A stretch of DNA of 20,202 bases, taken from contig CAAGIU010000049.1 of NCBI GenBank assembly GCA_900770015.1, positions 1-20,202 on the forward strand, in the 5' to 3' direction. The notes beneath the pieces were generated by a model. It did no database searches and was not told the origin of the DNA. It saw only the letters and a list, made by a program, of their open reading frames with translations. Below, piece after piece: positions 12,359 to 19,536 of the stretch. The position numbers were made by a program, and so were the translations under genes. The DNA comes from an uncultured Oscillospiraceae bacterium (GTDB lineage Bacteria; Bacillota_A; Clostridia; Oscillospirales; Oscillospiraceae). The stretch's first letter is position 1; each line of letters begins with the position of its first letter.

Positions 12359-13012
12359 TTACACCAACCCCGGAATCACTTCCGCCAGCCTTTCTGCCAG
12401 CTGCCGGTGGCCTTTGGCGGTCAGGTGCATGCCGTCCACCCGGTTGAACTCGGCAACGCCCTGGGCATCCAGGAAGGCTGCGCCCACCAGCTCGGCGGTA
12501 TTCTTCAGGTAACCTGCCAGCTCCCGGGACTTTTCCACACAGCCTGCGCCCATGGCCGCCCCGCCGGGATGGCTGTACAGCTCCGGCAGGATATGGGGCG
12601 GGCAGACGATGAGCACATTGGGCTTTCCGTCCTTCCAGCACATGACGCTCATGGCCTTGCACACCAGCCGTTCCATACCGGCGGCGATGCAGGCGGCGTT
12701 GACCCCAAACCGCTCCTTGGTATCGTTGGTGCCCAGCATGATGACCAGCAGATCCACCGGCTCATGGCTCATCAGGGTGGAGTAAATCACGCCCAGGCCG
12801 TCCATGCTCTCGTGGAGGGCATCGGGGAAGACGGTGGTGCGCCCGGACAGGCCCTCCTCCAGAATCAGGTATTTTTCCCCCAGCTTTTGCTGCAGCAGGC
12901 AGGTCCAGCGCTCGGTTTCATCAAACCGGCCGCCTCCCGTGACGGTATCGCCGGGGTCGGCGCAATAGCCATGGGTATTGGAATCGCCGAAACAGACAAT
13001 GTGTTTTTTCAT
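12359..13012 (-). CDS. SGNH/GDSL-type esterase
   Basis: 217 residues with all four SGNH blocks: FGDSNTHGY with nucleophile Ser11, the block II Gly in LEEGLSGRTT (about 51-60), GTND (94-97) and DGMH (Asp193, His196). GRFDETERW and EEGLSGRTT resemble the arylesterase/acyltransferase group typified by the M. smegmatis enzyme. There is no signal peptide, so it acts in the cytoplasm, probably removing O-acetyl or similar esters from an imported sugar; the substrate is inferred from context. The start at 13012 has only a weak AAAGAAG. It sits between the kinase gene and DUF624, separated from the kinase by a repeat element. Confidence 0.85.
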   Translation of the reverse strand: MKKHIVCFGDSNTHGYCADPGDTVTGGGRFDETERWTCLLQQKLGEKYLILEEGLSGRTTVFPDALHESMDGLGVIYSTLMSHEPVDLLVIMLGTNDTKERFGVNAACIAAGMERLVCKAMSVMCWKDGKPNVLIVCPPHILPELYSHPGGAAMGAGCVEKSRELAGYLKNTAELVGAAFLDAQGVAEFNRVDGMHLTAKGHRQLAERLAEVIPGLV

Positions 13013-13121
13013 AGCAGACTTCTTTCTGTCAGGATTTACGGCTATCTTTCGCAGGAACATCCGCAGATTGTAATATGGCGGGTTGGTTGAATGGTTCTGT
13101 GCAACGAAATTGCCCAGCCAT

Positions 13122-13267
13122 TGTAGGGGAGGATATCATCCTCCCGCGCAGTACAAACCCTTGATAATGTACCGGATTGGGCGAATTCGTACCAATGCCC
13201 AACATTTCGCCATTCAACCAAACACTCAGGCATCTCACCCGGCGGGAGGATACTATCCTCCCCTACA
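13122..13267. repeat. REP/MITE-like element of two palindromic arms
   Basis: The left arm (13122-13147, starting TGTAGGGGAGGATATC) and right arm (13242-13267, ending TATCCTCCCCTACA) are inverted copies over 26 bp with two differences. Each arm is itself a palindrome (GGGAGGAT, 3 nt, ATCCTCCC). The 94-bp centre has no gene. The layout resembles dispersed TGTAGGGG-type repeats in Oscillospirales genomes; it is non-autonomous if mobile. Confidence 0.8.
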
Positions 13268-13280
13268 GGGGTGCGGAGCA

Positions 13281-14660
13281 TTATTTTACCTCGGGCAGGG
13301 AGGCGGCGATGGCGGACTGGCCCACCCGGCGGAATTTCTCGTCGGGCAGCGCCACATGGATCTTCTGAGCCAGCTCGGGATACTCGTCGGCCATGACCTT
13401 GTTGTAGGTCTCCAGCAGCAGGTCGCCGCCCTTGCCGGACATGACACGGCCCAGCATCAGCACGGACTCAAAGCCGTAGAAATCATAGTACAGGGCGAAG
13501 CTGTGGGCCAAGTAGGTACCGATGCTGCGGTAGATGGCGGCGGCTCTGGGATCGTCCTGCTCCATGAGCCCCTGGACCTTCTTCAGCTTTTCCGCAGGAG
13601 ACAGGCTCTCCTCCAGCTCAATGCCCGCTGCGGGGGCCAGCTTGATGACGGCATCCTGGCTGAAGTACTTGCAGCCCACGCCATAATCACCGGACCACTC
13701 GTCCTGCATGGCATTGGGAGAGGCATCCACCGGGCAGAAGGCCAGCTCATTCAGCCAGCCGGTGATGCAGCCGTTTTCATCCACGAAGCCCACGGCCTCG
13801 CTGGTGCCCATGGCGATGCCCAGCATGTTGTTCCTGCCCAGGCAGACGGCGCCGGCCAGGGCGGAGACATCGCCGTCGTTGACCACGCTGTAGGGCACAT
13901 TGCCGAAGGTATCGGTGATGGCCCGGATGTAGATATCCTTGACCTTCTTGTCGTAGAGGTCCTTGGGAACCTTCAGGAACAGGGAGGCGTTCATGGTGCG
14001 GTTGTTGATGAACACACCGGCGGAGGAGACGCCCACCGCATCCACCCGGGGCAAATGCTCTGCGGCGGACTTCAGGGCGGAGACGATGCCGTCGTAGTGG
14101 TAATCCGGGTCGGAATTGATCTTGGGGAACCAGACCACCTCTTCGGAATAGACCGTCTCGCCGTCGATGACTGCGGACACCTTCCGGTCGGAGCCGCCGG
14201 CATCGAAGCCGATGCGGCAGCCTTCAAAGTGGCCGCCGATCTTCTGGGGGGCGTCCTTGCTCTCGGGCACCTGGTCCACCAGCAGCACCTCGAAGGGGTG
14301 CTCGAAGACGTTTGCCATGTAGTCCCAGTCGAAATCCTGCTTGCCGCCGGCGCAGTAGATGCTGCACAGGTAGTTGTAAATCATCTCGTCGCCGCTGACA
14401 TAGATGCGGAAGCCGCCCTTCATCCACAGGATGAACTTCACCAGCCGGTCGATGTAGAAGCAGTCGGCCTCCTTCATCTCCGGCGTTCCGTGGATGAAGG
14501 TGTGGTGGGTGGACATTTCGCCCTTGGCACGCTCAATGGCGATGGAGACGGGCTTTTTCGCTCCCTCCAGAAACGCGCGGTTGAAAGCATGCAGGGGAAT
14601 GAACCCGGGGTCCAGCTCCGGGCTGTTTTTGATTTGGACATTCACACCAAGAAAATTCAT
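13281..14660 (-). CDS. ROK-like (ASKHA) sugar kinase with N-terminal extra domain
   Basis: 459 residues. The ATPase half begins near 148: GFDAGGSDRK (151-160) is the phosphate-1 loop, VDAVGVSSAGVFINN (about 206-220) precedes the substrate region, NDGDVSALAGAV (261-272) carries the likely catalytic Asp, and GIAMGTSEAVGF (281-292) is phosphate-2. The ROK zinc motif (CxCGxxGCxE) is absent; ELAFCPVDASP stands at that place. About 150 N-terminal residues form an additional mixed domain not found in canonical ROK kinases. Divergent from the epimerase gene, it probably phosphorylates the epimerised amino sugar, such as N-acetylglucosamine. AAGAGGTG precedes the ATG at 14660. Confidence 0.78.
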   Translation of the reverse strand: MNFLGVNVQIKNSPELDPGFIPLHAFNRAFLEGAKKPVSIAIERAKGEMSTHHTFIHGTPEMKEADCFYIDRLVKFILWMKGGFRIYVSGDEMIYNYLCSIYCAGGKQDFDWDYMANVFEHPFEVLLVDQVPESKDAPQKIGGHFEGCRIGFDAGGSDRKVSAVIDGETVYSEEVVWFPKINSDPDYHYDGIVSALKSAAEHLPRVDAVGVSSAGVFINNRTMNASLFLKVPKDLYDKKVKDIYIRAITDTFGNVPYSVVNDGDVSALAGAVCLGRNNMLGIAMGTSEAVGFVDENGCITGWLNELAFCPVDASPNAMQDEWSGDYGVGCKYFSQDAVIKLAPAAGIELEESLSPAEKLKKVQGLMEQDDPRAAAIYRSIGTYLAHSFALYYDFYGFESVLMLGRVMSGKGGDLLLETYNKVMADEYPELAQKIHVALPDEKFRRVGQSAIAASLPEVK

Positions 14661-14699
14661 AACGAAGGCACCTCTTTCGTTAAATTTGTTCGTGGAATC

Positions 14700-14728
14700 A
14701 TTGTACCATGAAAATCTTTTTCTGTCAC
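14700..14728 (-). promoter_or_regulatory. Promoter of the kinase unit
   Basis: On the minus strand: -35 GTGACA (14723-14728), 17-bp spacer, -10 TACAAT (14700-14705). It reads into the kinase, esterase and DUF624 genes. Confidence 0.65.
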
Positions 14729-14734
14729 TAGGTT

Positions 14735-14747
14735 TTTTGAAAATTCT
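14735..14747. promoter_or_regulatory. Candidate RpiR box in the divergent promoter
   Basis: TTTTGAAAATTCT lies exactly between the two divergent -35 elements. Its core TTTTGAAAATT recurs at 17085-17095, before the solute-binding protein gene. Confidence 0.5.
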
Positions 14748-14749
14748 AC

Positions 14750-14778
14750 TTGAAAAAACAAACGGACAATGCTACTAT
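14750..14778 (+). promoter_or_regulatory. Promoter of the epimerase-RpiR unit
   Basis: -35 TTGAAA (14750-14755), 17-bp spacer, -10 TACTAT (14773-14778), about 40 nt before the ATG at 14826. Confidence 0.7.
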
Positions 14779-14825
14779 TGATTTTGATACAAATCCACGT
14801 AAAATTTTCCGCAAGGAGGAGCAAT

Positions 14826-16028
14826 ATGAACAAAGAACAACTGCGTCAGGCCAAGGCCTGGACCGAAAAAGAGCTGGAAACCTGCGTCAATTTCTGGCTG
14901 AAAAACGGCATGGATCCCGTCTACGGCGGCGTCTACACCTGCCTGGACCGCACCGGCAAGGTCTACTCCACCGATAAGAGCGTGTGGATGCAGGGCCGCT
15001 GCGGCTGGATCTTCGCCTATCTGTGCCACGTCTACGGCGTGAAGCAGGAATGGCTGGACGCCAGCAAGAGCTGCCTGGACTTCATGGAGAAGTACTGCAT
15101 CAATCGCCAGGCCGGGGACAGAATGTACTTCACCGTCACCAAAGACGGCAAGCCCCTGCGCCAGCGCCGCTATTTCTACTCCGAGGCCTTCTACGCCCTG
15201 GCCAACGCCGAATACTACGGCATCACCGGCGAAAGGGAATGCCTGGAGCGTGCCCGCAAGGCCTGCGGCATCTACTGGAACCTGTGGCACGGCGCCCCCG
15301 ACCCCACCGGCCTAGGCCCCAAGACCATCCCCGAGACCCGCACCGGCCGCAGCTTCGGCCTGCCCATGATCTTCCTGAACGTGCTGTCCGTGATGATGCG
15401 GGTGGACACCGAGCGCAAGGCGCTCTACGAGGAGCAGGCACAGACCTGCGTGGATGAGATTTTCAAATACAACTACCATCCCGAGCTGAAGTGCATCCTG
15501 GAGAACGTGGGCCCCAACGGCGAGGCCAACCTGGAATACACCGAGGGCCGCATCGTCAACCCCGGCCACGACATCGAGGGCGTCTGGTTTCTGCTGGAGC
15601 ACGCCGCCCGCACAGAAAACAAGGAACTGGTGGGCAAGGCCGAGGAGATCTTCAACTGGGCCATCCACGCCGGCTGGGATCCCGAATACGGCGGACTGCT
15701 GTACTTCATCGACTGCCTGGGCAATCCCCCCGAGGCCTACGAGCACGACATGAAGCTCTGGTGGCCCCACGACGAGATCCTCATCGCCTCCCTGATGCTC
15801 TACCGGGACACCCGGAAGGAGGAGTACCTCGACTGGTACTTCAGGACTCTGGACTACTCGAAGAAGCACTTCTCCGACCCGGAGTACGGCGAGTGGTACG
15901 GCTACCTGAGAAGAGACGGCCTGCCCACGATGCCTTCCACCAAGGGCTCCACCTTCAAGGGTCCCTTCCACCTGCCCAGAATGCTCATCAACACCGATAT
16001 CATGCTGGGTCAGCTGCTGGCTGAGTAA
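14826..16028 (+). CDS. N-acyl-D-glucosamine 2-epimerase (renin-binding-protein type)
   Basis: 400 residues, the full family length. It interconverts N-acetyl-D-glucosamine and N-acetyl-D-mannosamine in the cytoplasm. The (alpha/alpha)6 barrel markers match mammalian RnBP closely: VWMQGR (53-58), the TKDGKPL segment, SEAFYALANAEY (119-130), NPGHDIEGVWFLLEH (245-259), MKLWWPHDE (309-317), DPEYGEWYGYL (351-361) and FKGPFHLPRM (377-386). His248 and His382 match the family's catalytic histidines. The ATG at 14826 with AAGGAGGAG ahead is chosen over an upstream extension. The RnBP-like motifs argue against cellobiose epimerase or sulfoquinovose-related relatives. It leads an operon with the RpiR regulator. 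Confidence 0.9.
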   Translation: MNKEQLRQAKAWTEKELETCVNFWLKNGMDPVYGGVYTCLDRTGKVYSTDKSVWMQGRCGWIFAYLCHVYGVKQEWLDASKSCLDFMEKYCINRQAGDRMYFTVTKDGKPLRQRRYFYSEAFYALANAEYYGITGERECLERARKACGIYWNLWHGAPDPTGLGPKTIPETRTGRSFGLPMIFLNVLSVMMRVDTERKALYEEQAQTCVDEIFKYNYHPELKCILENVGPNGEANLEYTEGRIVNPGHDIEGVWFLLEHAARTENKELVGKAEEIFNWAIHAGWDPEYGGLLYFIDCLGNPPEAYEHDMKLWWPHDEILIASLMLYRDTRKEEYLDWYFRTLDYSKKHFSDPEYGEWYGYLRRDGLPTMPSTKGSTFKGPFHLPRMLINTDIMLGQLLAE

Positions 16029-16061
16029 AGCGGTTCCCCGCTTTGCGTCTGGAGGTGCCTT

Positions 16062-16922
16062 ATGGAAGGAGAAAAACCCAGCGTATACGTCTACATCGGC
16101 AGCGAGTACTACACCTTCACCGCTTCCGAGAAAAAACTGGCCGACTACATCCTGTCCGCCCGGGACTGCATTTCCCGGATGTCCATCTCCCAGCTGGCCT
16201 CCGCCTGCGGTGTGGCAGACGCCACGGTCTCCCGGTTCTGCCGCCGTCTGGGGTATAAGGGCTATCCCGATTTCAAGATCTCTCTGGCCAATTCCTTCAT
16301 CGGCCGCCCGGAGGACAACCCCCTGTCCGGGGAAATCACCCGGGAGGACAGCCTGGAAACCATCAGCCAGAAGCTGCTCACCGCCAACTCCCTGGCCATG
16401 ACCCAGACCCTGGAGGTCTTAAACCTGGAGACGGTGTCCCAGGCGGCGAAGGTGCTGCACGAAGCCACCAAGGTTCTGTGCATGGGCCAGGGCGGCTCCA
16501 TGCTCATCGCCGCGGAGGCGGCCCACCTGTTCTCCACCATCTCCGGCAAATTCCACCCCGTCAGCGATTCCCACATGCAGGCCATGGCCGCCGCCATGAT
16601 GGAGCCCACCGATGTCATCCTGTTCTTCTCCTACTCCGGCTCCACCCTGGCCATGCTGGACACGCTGAAAACCGCCAAAGGCCGGGGCGGTAGGGTGATC
16701 CTGGTCACAAGGTTCCCCAATTCCCCCGGCGCGGACCTGGCCGACCTGGTGCTGCAGTGCGGCGCCAACGAAAATCCCCTGCAAAGCGGCTCCATTCCCG
16801 CCAGAATCGCCCAGATGTACCTGCTGGACATCCTGTTTTCGGAGTACAGCCGCGCTAATCTGGAGGATACCAAGGAAAAACGCAGCCGCATCGCCCGAGC
16901 GCTGGCCGCCAAGCACGTTTGA
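16062..16922 (+). CDS. RpiR-family regulator (HTH plus SIS domain)
   Basis: 286 residues. The N-terminal HTH_6 domain (about 18-80) includes FTASEKKLADYIL, SISQLASACGVADATVSRFCRRLGYKGYPDFK. The SIS domain (about 125-255) includes KVLCMGQGGSMLIAAEAAHLF, where phosphosugars bind, and DVILFFSYSGSTLAMLDTLK. RpiR proteins control sugar and sialic acid operons and sense phosphosugars. Its position after the epimerase and before the transporter marks it as the local regulator. GGAGGTG precedes the ATG. No clear terminator follows, so some read-through into the transporter operon is possible. Confidence 0.93.
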   Translation: MEGEKPSVYVYIGSEYYTFTASEKKLADYILSARDCISRMSISQLASACGVADATVSRFCRRLGYKGYPDFKISLANSFIGRPEDNPLSGEITREDSLETISQKLLTANSLAMTQTLEVLNLETVSQAAKVLHEATKVLCMGQGGSMLIAAEAAHLFSTISGKFHPVSDSHMQAMAAAMMEPTDVILFFSYSGSTLAMLDTLKTAKGRGGRVILVTRFPNSPGADLADLVLQCGANENPLQSGSIPARIAQMYLLDILFSEYSRANLEDTKEKRSRIARALAAKHV

Positions 16923-17084
16923 GCGGCGGATTTTCATGATTTTTTCGGTTTATCCTGTCGTATTTTCAGAATTGAAAATTTCTTTCCAAAATCCTTGTGG
17001 AGAATCCACAAAACCCTCCCGCGCCGTTGGGACCTCAAATGGCCGGGAATTGTGCAGAATCTTCAAATTTTCCGTCAAATGCCA

Positions 17085-17108
17085 TTTTGAAAATTATTTT
17101 CATCAAAA
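17085..17108. promoter_or_regulatory. Candidate RpiR operator before the transporter operon
   Basis: The perfect 15-bp palindrome TGAAAATTATTTTCA (17088-17102) is flanked by TTT and AAAA, giving a 24-bp imperfect repeat. It lies about 10 nt upstream of the -35 of the solute-binding protein promoter and shares TTTTGAAAATT with 14735-14745. Confidence 0.6.
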
Positions 17109-17112
17109 GCCG

Positions 17113-17141
17113 TTGACTTTTCTGTGAAAGATAGCTAAGAT
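17113..17141 (+). promoter_or_regulatory. Promoter of the ABC transporter operon
   Basis: -35 TTGACT (17113-17118), 17-bp spacer, -10 TAAGAT (17136-17141), about 65 nt before the start codon at 17206. Confidence 0.75.
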
Positions 17142-17205
17142 AAAAGCAAGTGAGAAAGCGCAATCTTGCGTTTTCAACAAATTACACTTATTTTAGGAGG
17201 ACGTT

Positions 17206-18459
17206 ATGAAAAAACTGATTGCTGTTGTGCTGGCAGTTGTCATGGTTGTGAGCCTGTGCGCTTTCACCGCTTCTGCTGAAGATGTCACCGAAATTTCCCT
17301 GTGGACCTACCCCATCGGCAAGTGGGTGGACGAGGCCACCGTCTCCGCTCTGCTGGCTGATTTCCACGCCGCTCATCCCGAAATCCATGTCACCGTGGAG
17401 TATCTGGACTACACCAACGGCGACGACAAGGTCAACACCGCCATTGAAGGCAGCGCCGCTCCCGACATCATCATGGAAGGACCCGAGCGTCTGATCGCCA
17501 ACTGGGGCGCCAAGGGCCTGATGGTCAACCTGGCTGACATCGTTCCCGAAGGCACCTACGCCGGCATCCTGGGCTCCTGCACCAGCGCCAACGGCGAGGT
17601 CTATGAGATGCCCGTGTGCATGATCGCCCACTGCATGGCCATCAACCGGGACGTCTTCGAAGAGGCCGGCGCTCTGCAGTACCTGAACGAAGAGACCCAC
17701 ACCTGGTACTCCGTGGAAGACTTCTTCAAGGCTGTTCAGGCCGTTTATGACGCCGGTTATGAGTACGTCGGCTGCATCTACTGCGGCGGCCAGGGCGGCG
17801 ACCAGGGCACCCGCGCTCTGATCACCAACATCGGCGGCGGCACCTATGCCAACGCTGAGCACACCGAGTATACCTACGCCTCCACCGAGAATGCCACCGC
17901 CCTGTCCAAGCTGTACGCCCAGAACGGCATCAGCTTCGACCCCTCCATCGTCGCCAGCGACGAGATCCAGAACTTTGTCAACGGCACCTTCCAGATGGCC
18001 TTCTGCTGGAACATCAGCCAGGAAGTCAACAATGCCGACGCTCTGGGCTTCGACGTTCTGCCCATGGCCTTCCCCTCCGACACCACTCCCTCCCTGCAGG
18101 GCGGTATCTGGGGCTTCGGCGTGTTCAACAACGGCGATGAGGCCAGAATTGAAGCTGCCAAGACCTTCATCCAGTTCATGACCCAGGACGATGCCCAGTA
18201 CGCCAAGGCTGTGGAGGCCACCTCCTTCGCTCCTGTCCGCGACCTGGAAGGCTTCGCTCCCAATGAGTACTTCCCCGAGTACTCCCTGATGAGCCCCATG
18301 ATGGGCGACTACTACCAGATCACTCTGGGCTGGGCCACCGCCCGTACCGAGTGGTGGAACATGCTGCAGCGGGTTATGGACACCGACGGCTCCGTCGATG
18401 CCATTCTGGCTGAGATGACCGCCGCTCAGGACGCTGCCAACGCAGCTGCCGCAGGCTAA
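17206..18459 (+). CDS. Carbohydrate ABC transporter solute-binding protein (family 1)
   Basis: 417 residues. It starts with a signal peptide (KK, hydrophobic core to residue 17, then CAFTASA before EDVTE), best read as signal peptidase I cleavage after Ala24. Cys18 lies in VVSLCAF, a poor lipobox because Leu sits at -1. The mature protein has the family 1 pattern: EISLWTYPIGKWV, the FHAAHPEIHVTVEYLDY segment, NTAIEGSAAPDIIMEGPE, GGIWGFGVFNN and AAKTFIQFMTQ. It binds the substrate outside the cell and feeds the two permeases. Codon use is strongly GC-ending, suggesting high expression. AGGAGG precedes the ATG. An A/D-rich C-terminus (AAQDAANAAAAG) is present. The ligand is inferred to be an amino sugar or related glycan. 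Confidence 0.9.
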   Translation: MKKLIAVVLAVVMVVSLCAFTASAEDVTEISLWTYPIGKWVDEATVSALLADFHAAHPEIHVTVEYLDYTNGDDKVNTAIEGSAAPDIIMEGPERLIANWGAKGLMVNLADIVPEGTYAGILGSCTSANGEVYEMPVCMIAHCMAINRDVFEEAGALQYLNEETHTWYSVEDFFKAVQAVYDAGYEYVGCIYCGGQGGDQGTRALITNIGGGTYANAEHTEYTYASTENATALSKLYAQNGISFDPSIVASDEIQNFVNGTFQMAFCWNISQEVNNADALGFDVLPMAFPSDTTPSLQGGIWGFGVFNNGDEARIEAAKTFIQFMTQDDAQYAKAVEATSFAPVRDLEGFAPNEYFPEYSLMSPMMGDYYQITLGWATARTEWWNMLQRVMDTDGSVDAILAEMTAAQDAANAAAAG

Positions 18460-18482
18460 GCTCATCTGACACCATCTGAATC

Positions 18483-18515
18483 ACGCCCCCTTCCCTGCGT
18501 AAGGGGAGGGGGCGT
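18483..18515 (+). terminator. GC-rich hairpin between binding protein and permeases
   Basis: A 13-bp stem, ACGCCCCCTTCCC (18483-18495) with its near-complement (18503-18515), and a 7-nt loop; no T run follows. It probably attenuates or stabilises the upstream message so that the binding protein is made in excess over the permeases. Confidence 0.65.
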
Positions 18516-18615
18516 ATTCCATCCAGAGAACCGTTCGGCAGCAGGCGGTACGGCTGCAAGGCCGCGGCCGCAGCGCCTGCTGCGCGAACAATACAACGAG
18601 AGGAGGATTCTTCCA

Positions 18616-19524
18616 TTGGCTGACAAAACCATTTCCGTAAGCAAGCGAACCAACCGGCTGGTGATGCACGAGAACATCGCCGGTTACGCGTTCATGGCCC
18701 CCTTCCTGCTGTTCTTCTTCGGCTTCGTGGTGTATCCCATGATTATGTGCATCTACACCAGCTTCTTCGACGCCACCATGGGCCGGGAGGATATCTTCGT
18801 CGGTCTGGGCAACTACAAGGAGCTCTTTTCCGACAAGGTATTCTGGATTGCTCTGAAAAACACCCTGATTATCGTCGTCGTCTCCGTGCCCGTCACCTGC
18901 GCATTTTCCCTGTGGATCGCCACCATCATCAGCAAGATGCCCGTGGCCGCCACCTCCGCCTTCCGGTGCATCTTCTATCTGCCCGTGGTCACCGGCTCCG
19001 TGGCCGTCACCATGGTGTGGAAGTGGATGTTCAACAACTACTACGGCATTCTCAACTATCTGGGCAAGGGCCTGGGCCTCATCGACAAGAACATCAACTG
19101 GCTGGGCGACCCCAAGTACGCCCTGGGCTGCATCATCCTGATCCTGCTGACCACCTCCGTGGGCCAGCCCATCGTGCTGTACGTCTCCGCACTGGACAAT
19201 GTGGATAAGTCTCTGGTGGAGGCTGCCCATGTGGACGGCGCCACCGAAAAGCAGGCCTTCTGGCGCATCAAGTGGCCCCAGATGATGCCCACCACATTGT
19301 ACATCCTGGTCATCACCACCATCAACTCCTTCCAGTGCTTCGCGCTGATCCAGCTGCTGACCTCCGGCGGACCGAAGAACAGCACCATGACCATCATGTA
19401 CTACATCTACTACAACGCCTTCAAGCTGTACCGCTACGGCTACGGCAACGCCATGGGCGTGATTCTGGCAATCATCATCGCAATTCTTTCCGCTATCCAG
19501 TTCCGTCTGGGCAAGGAAAAGTAA
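18616..19524 (+). CDS. Sugar ABC transporter permease (UgpA/MalF-like)
   Basis: 302 residues from a TTG start supported by AGGAGG at 18601-18606; the next ATG would drop 17 residues. Six membrane segments are visible, the first around 24-46 (GYAFMAPFLLFFFGFVVYPM). The EAA loop, EAAHVDGATEKQAFWRIKWP (about 201-220), is where the ATPase docks. Length and layout fit the MalF/UgpA group that pairs with MalG/UgpE. It is followed after 12 nt by the second permease. No ATPase is seen; a shared MsmX-type ATPase elsewhere is typical in Firmicutes. Confidence 0.92.
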   Translation: MADKTISVSKRTNRLVMHENIAGYAFMAPFLLFFFGFVVYPMIMCIYTSFFDATMGREDIFVGLGNYKELFSDKVFWIALKNTLIIVVVSVPVTCAFSLWIATIISKMPVAATSAFRCIFYLPVVTGSVAVTMVWKWMFNNYYGILNYLGKGLGLIDKNINWLGDPKYALGCIILILLTTSVGQPIVLYVSALDNVDKSLVEAAHVDGATEKQAFWRIKWPQMMPTTLYILVITTINSFQCFALIQLLTSGGPKNSTMTIMYYIYYNAFKLYRYGYGNAMGVILAIIIAILSAIQFRLGKEK

Positions 19525-19536
19525 GGGGGTGGAAGT

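Noticed and set aside
13083..14711. 542-residue plus-strand ORF
   Set aside because: It is antisense to the sugar kinase. Its Gly/Ala/His/Val-rich composition is the typical mirror of GC-rich coding DNA, and it begins in the repeat element.
14769..14825. Upstream extension of the epimerase start
   Set aside because: It begins at the promoter -10 region; the ATG at 14826 has a perfect AAGGAGGAG and matches the family's N-terminus.
17188..18465. 425-residue minus-strand ORF
   Set aside because: Mirror frame of the solute-binding protein gene; Gly/Val/Ala-rich with no motif.
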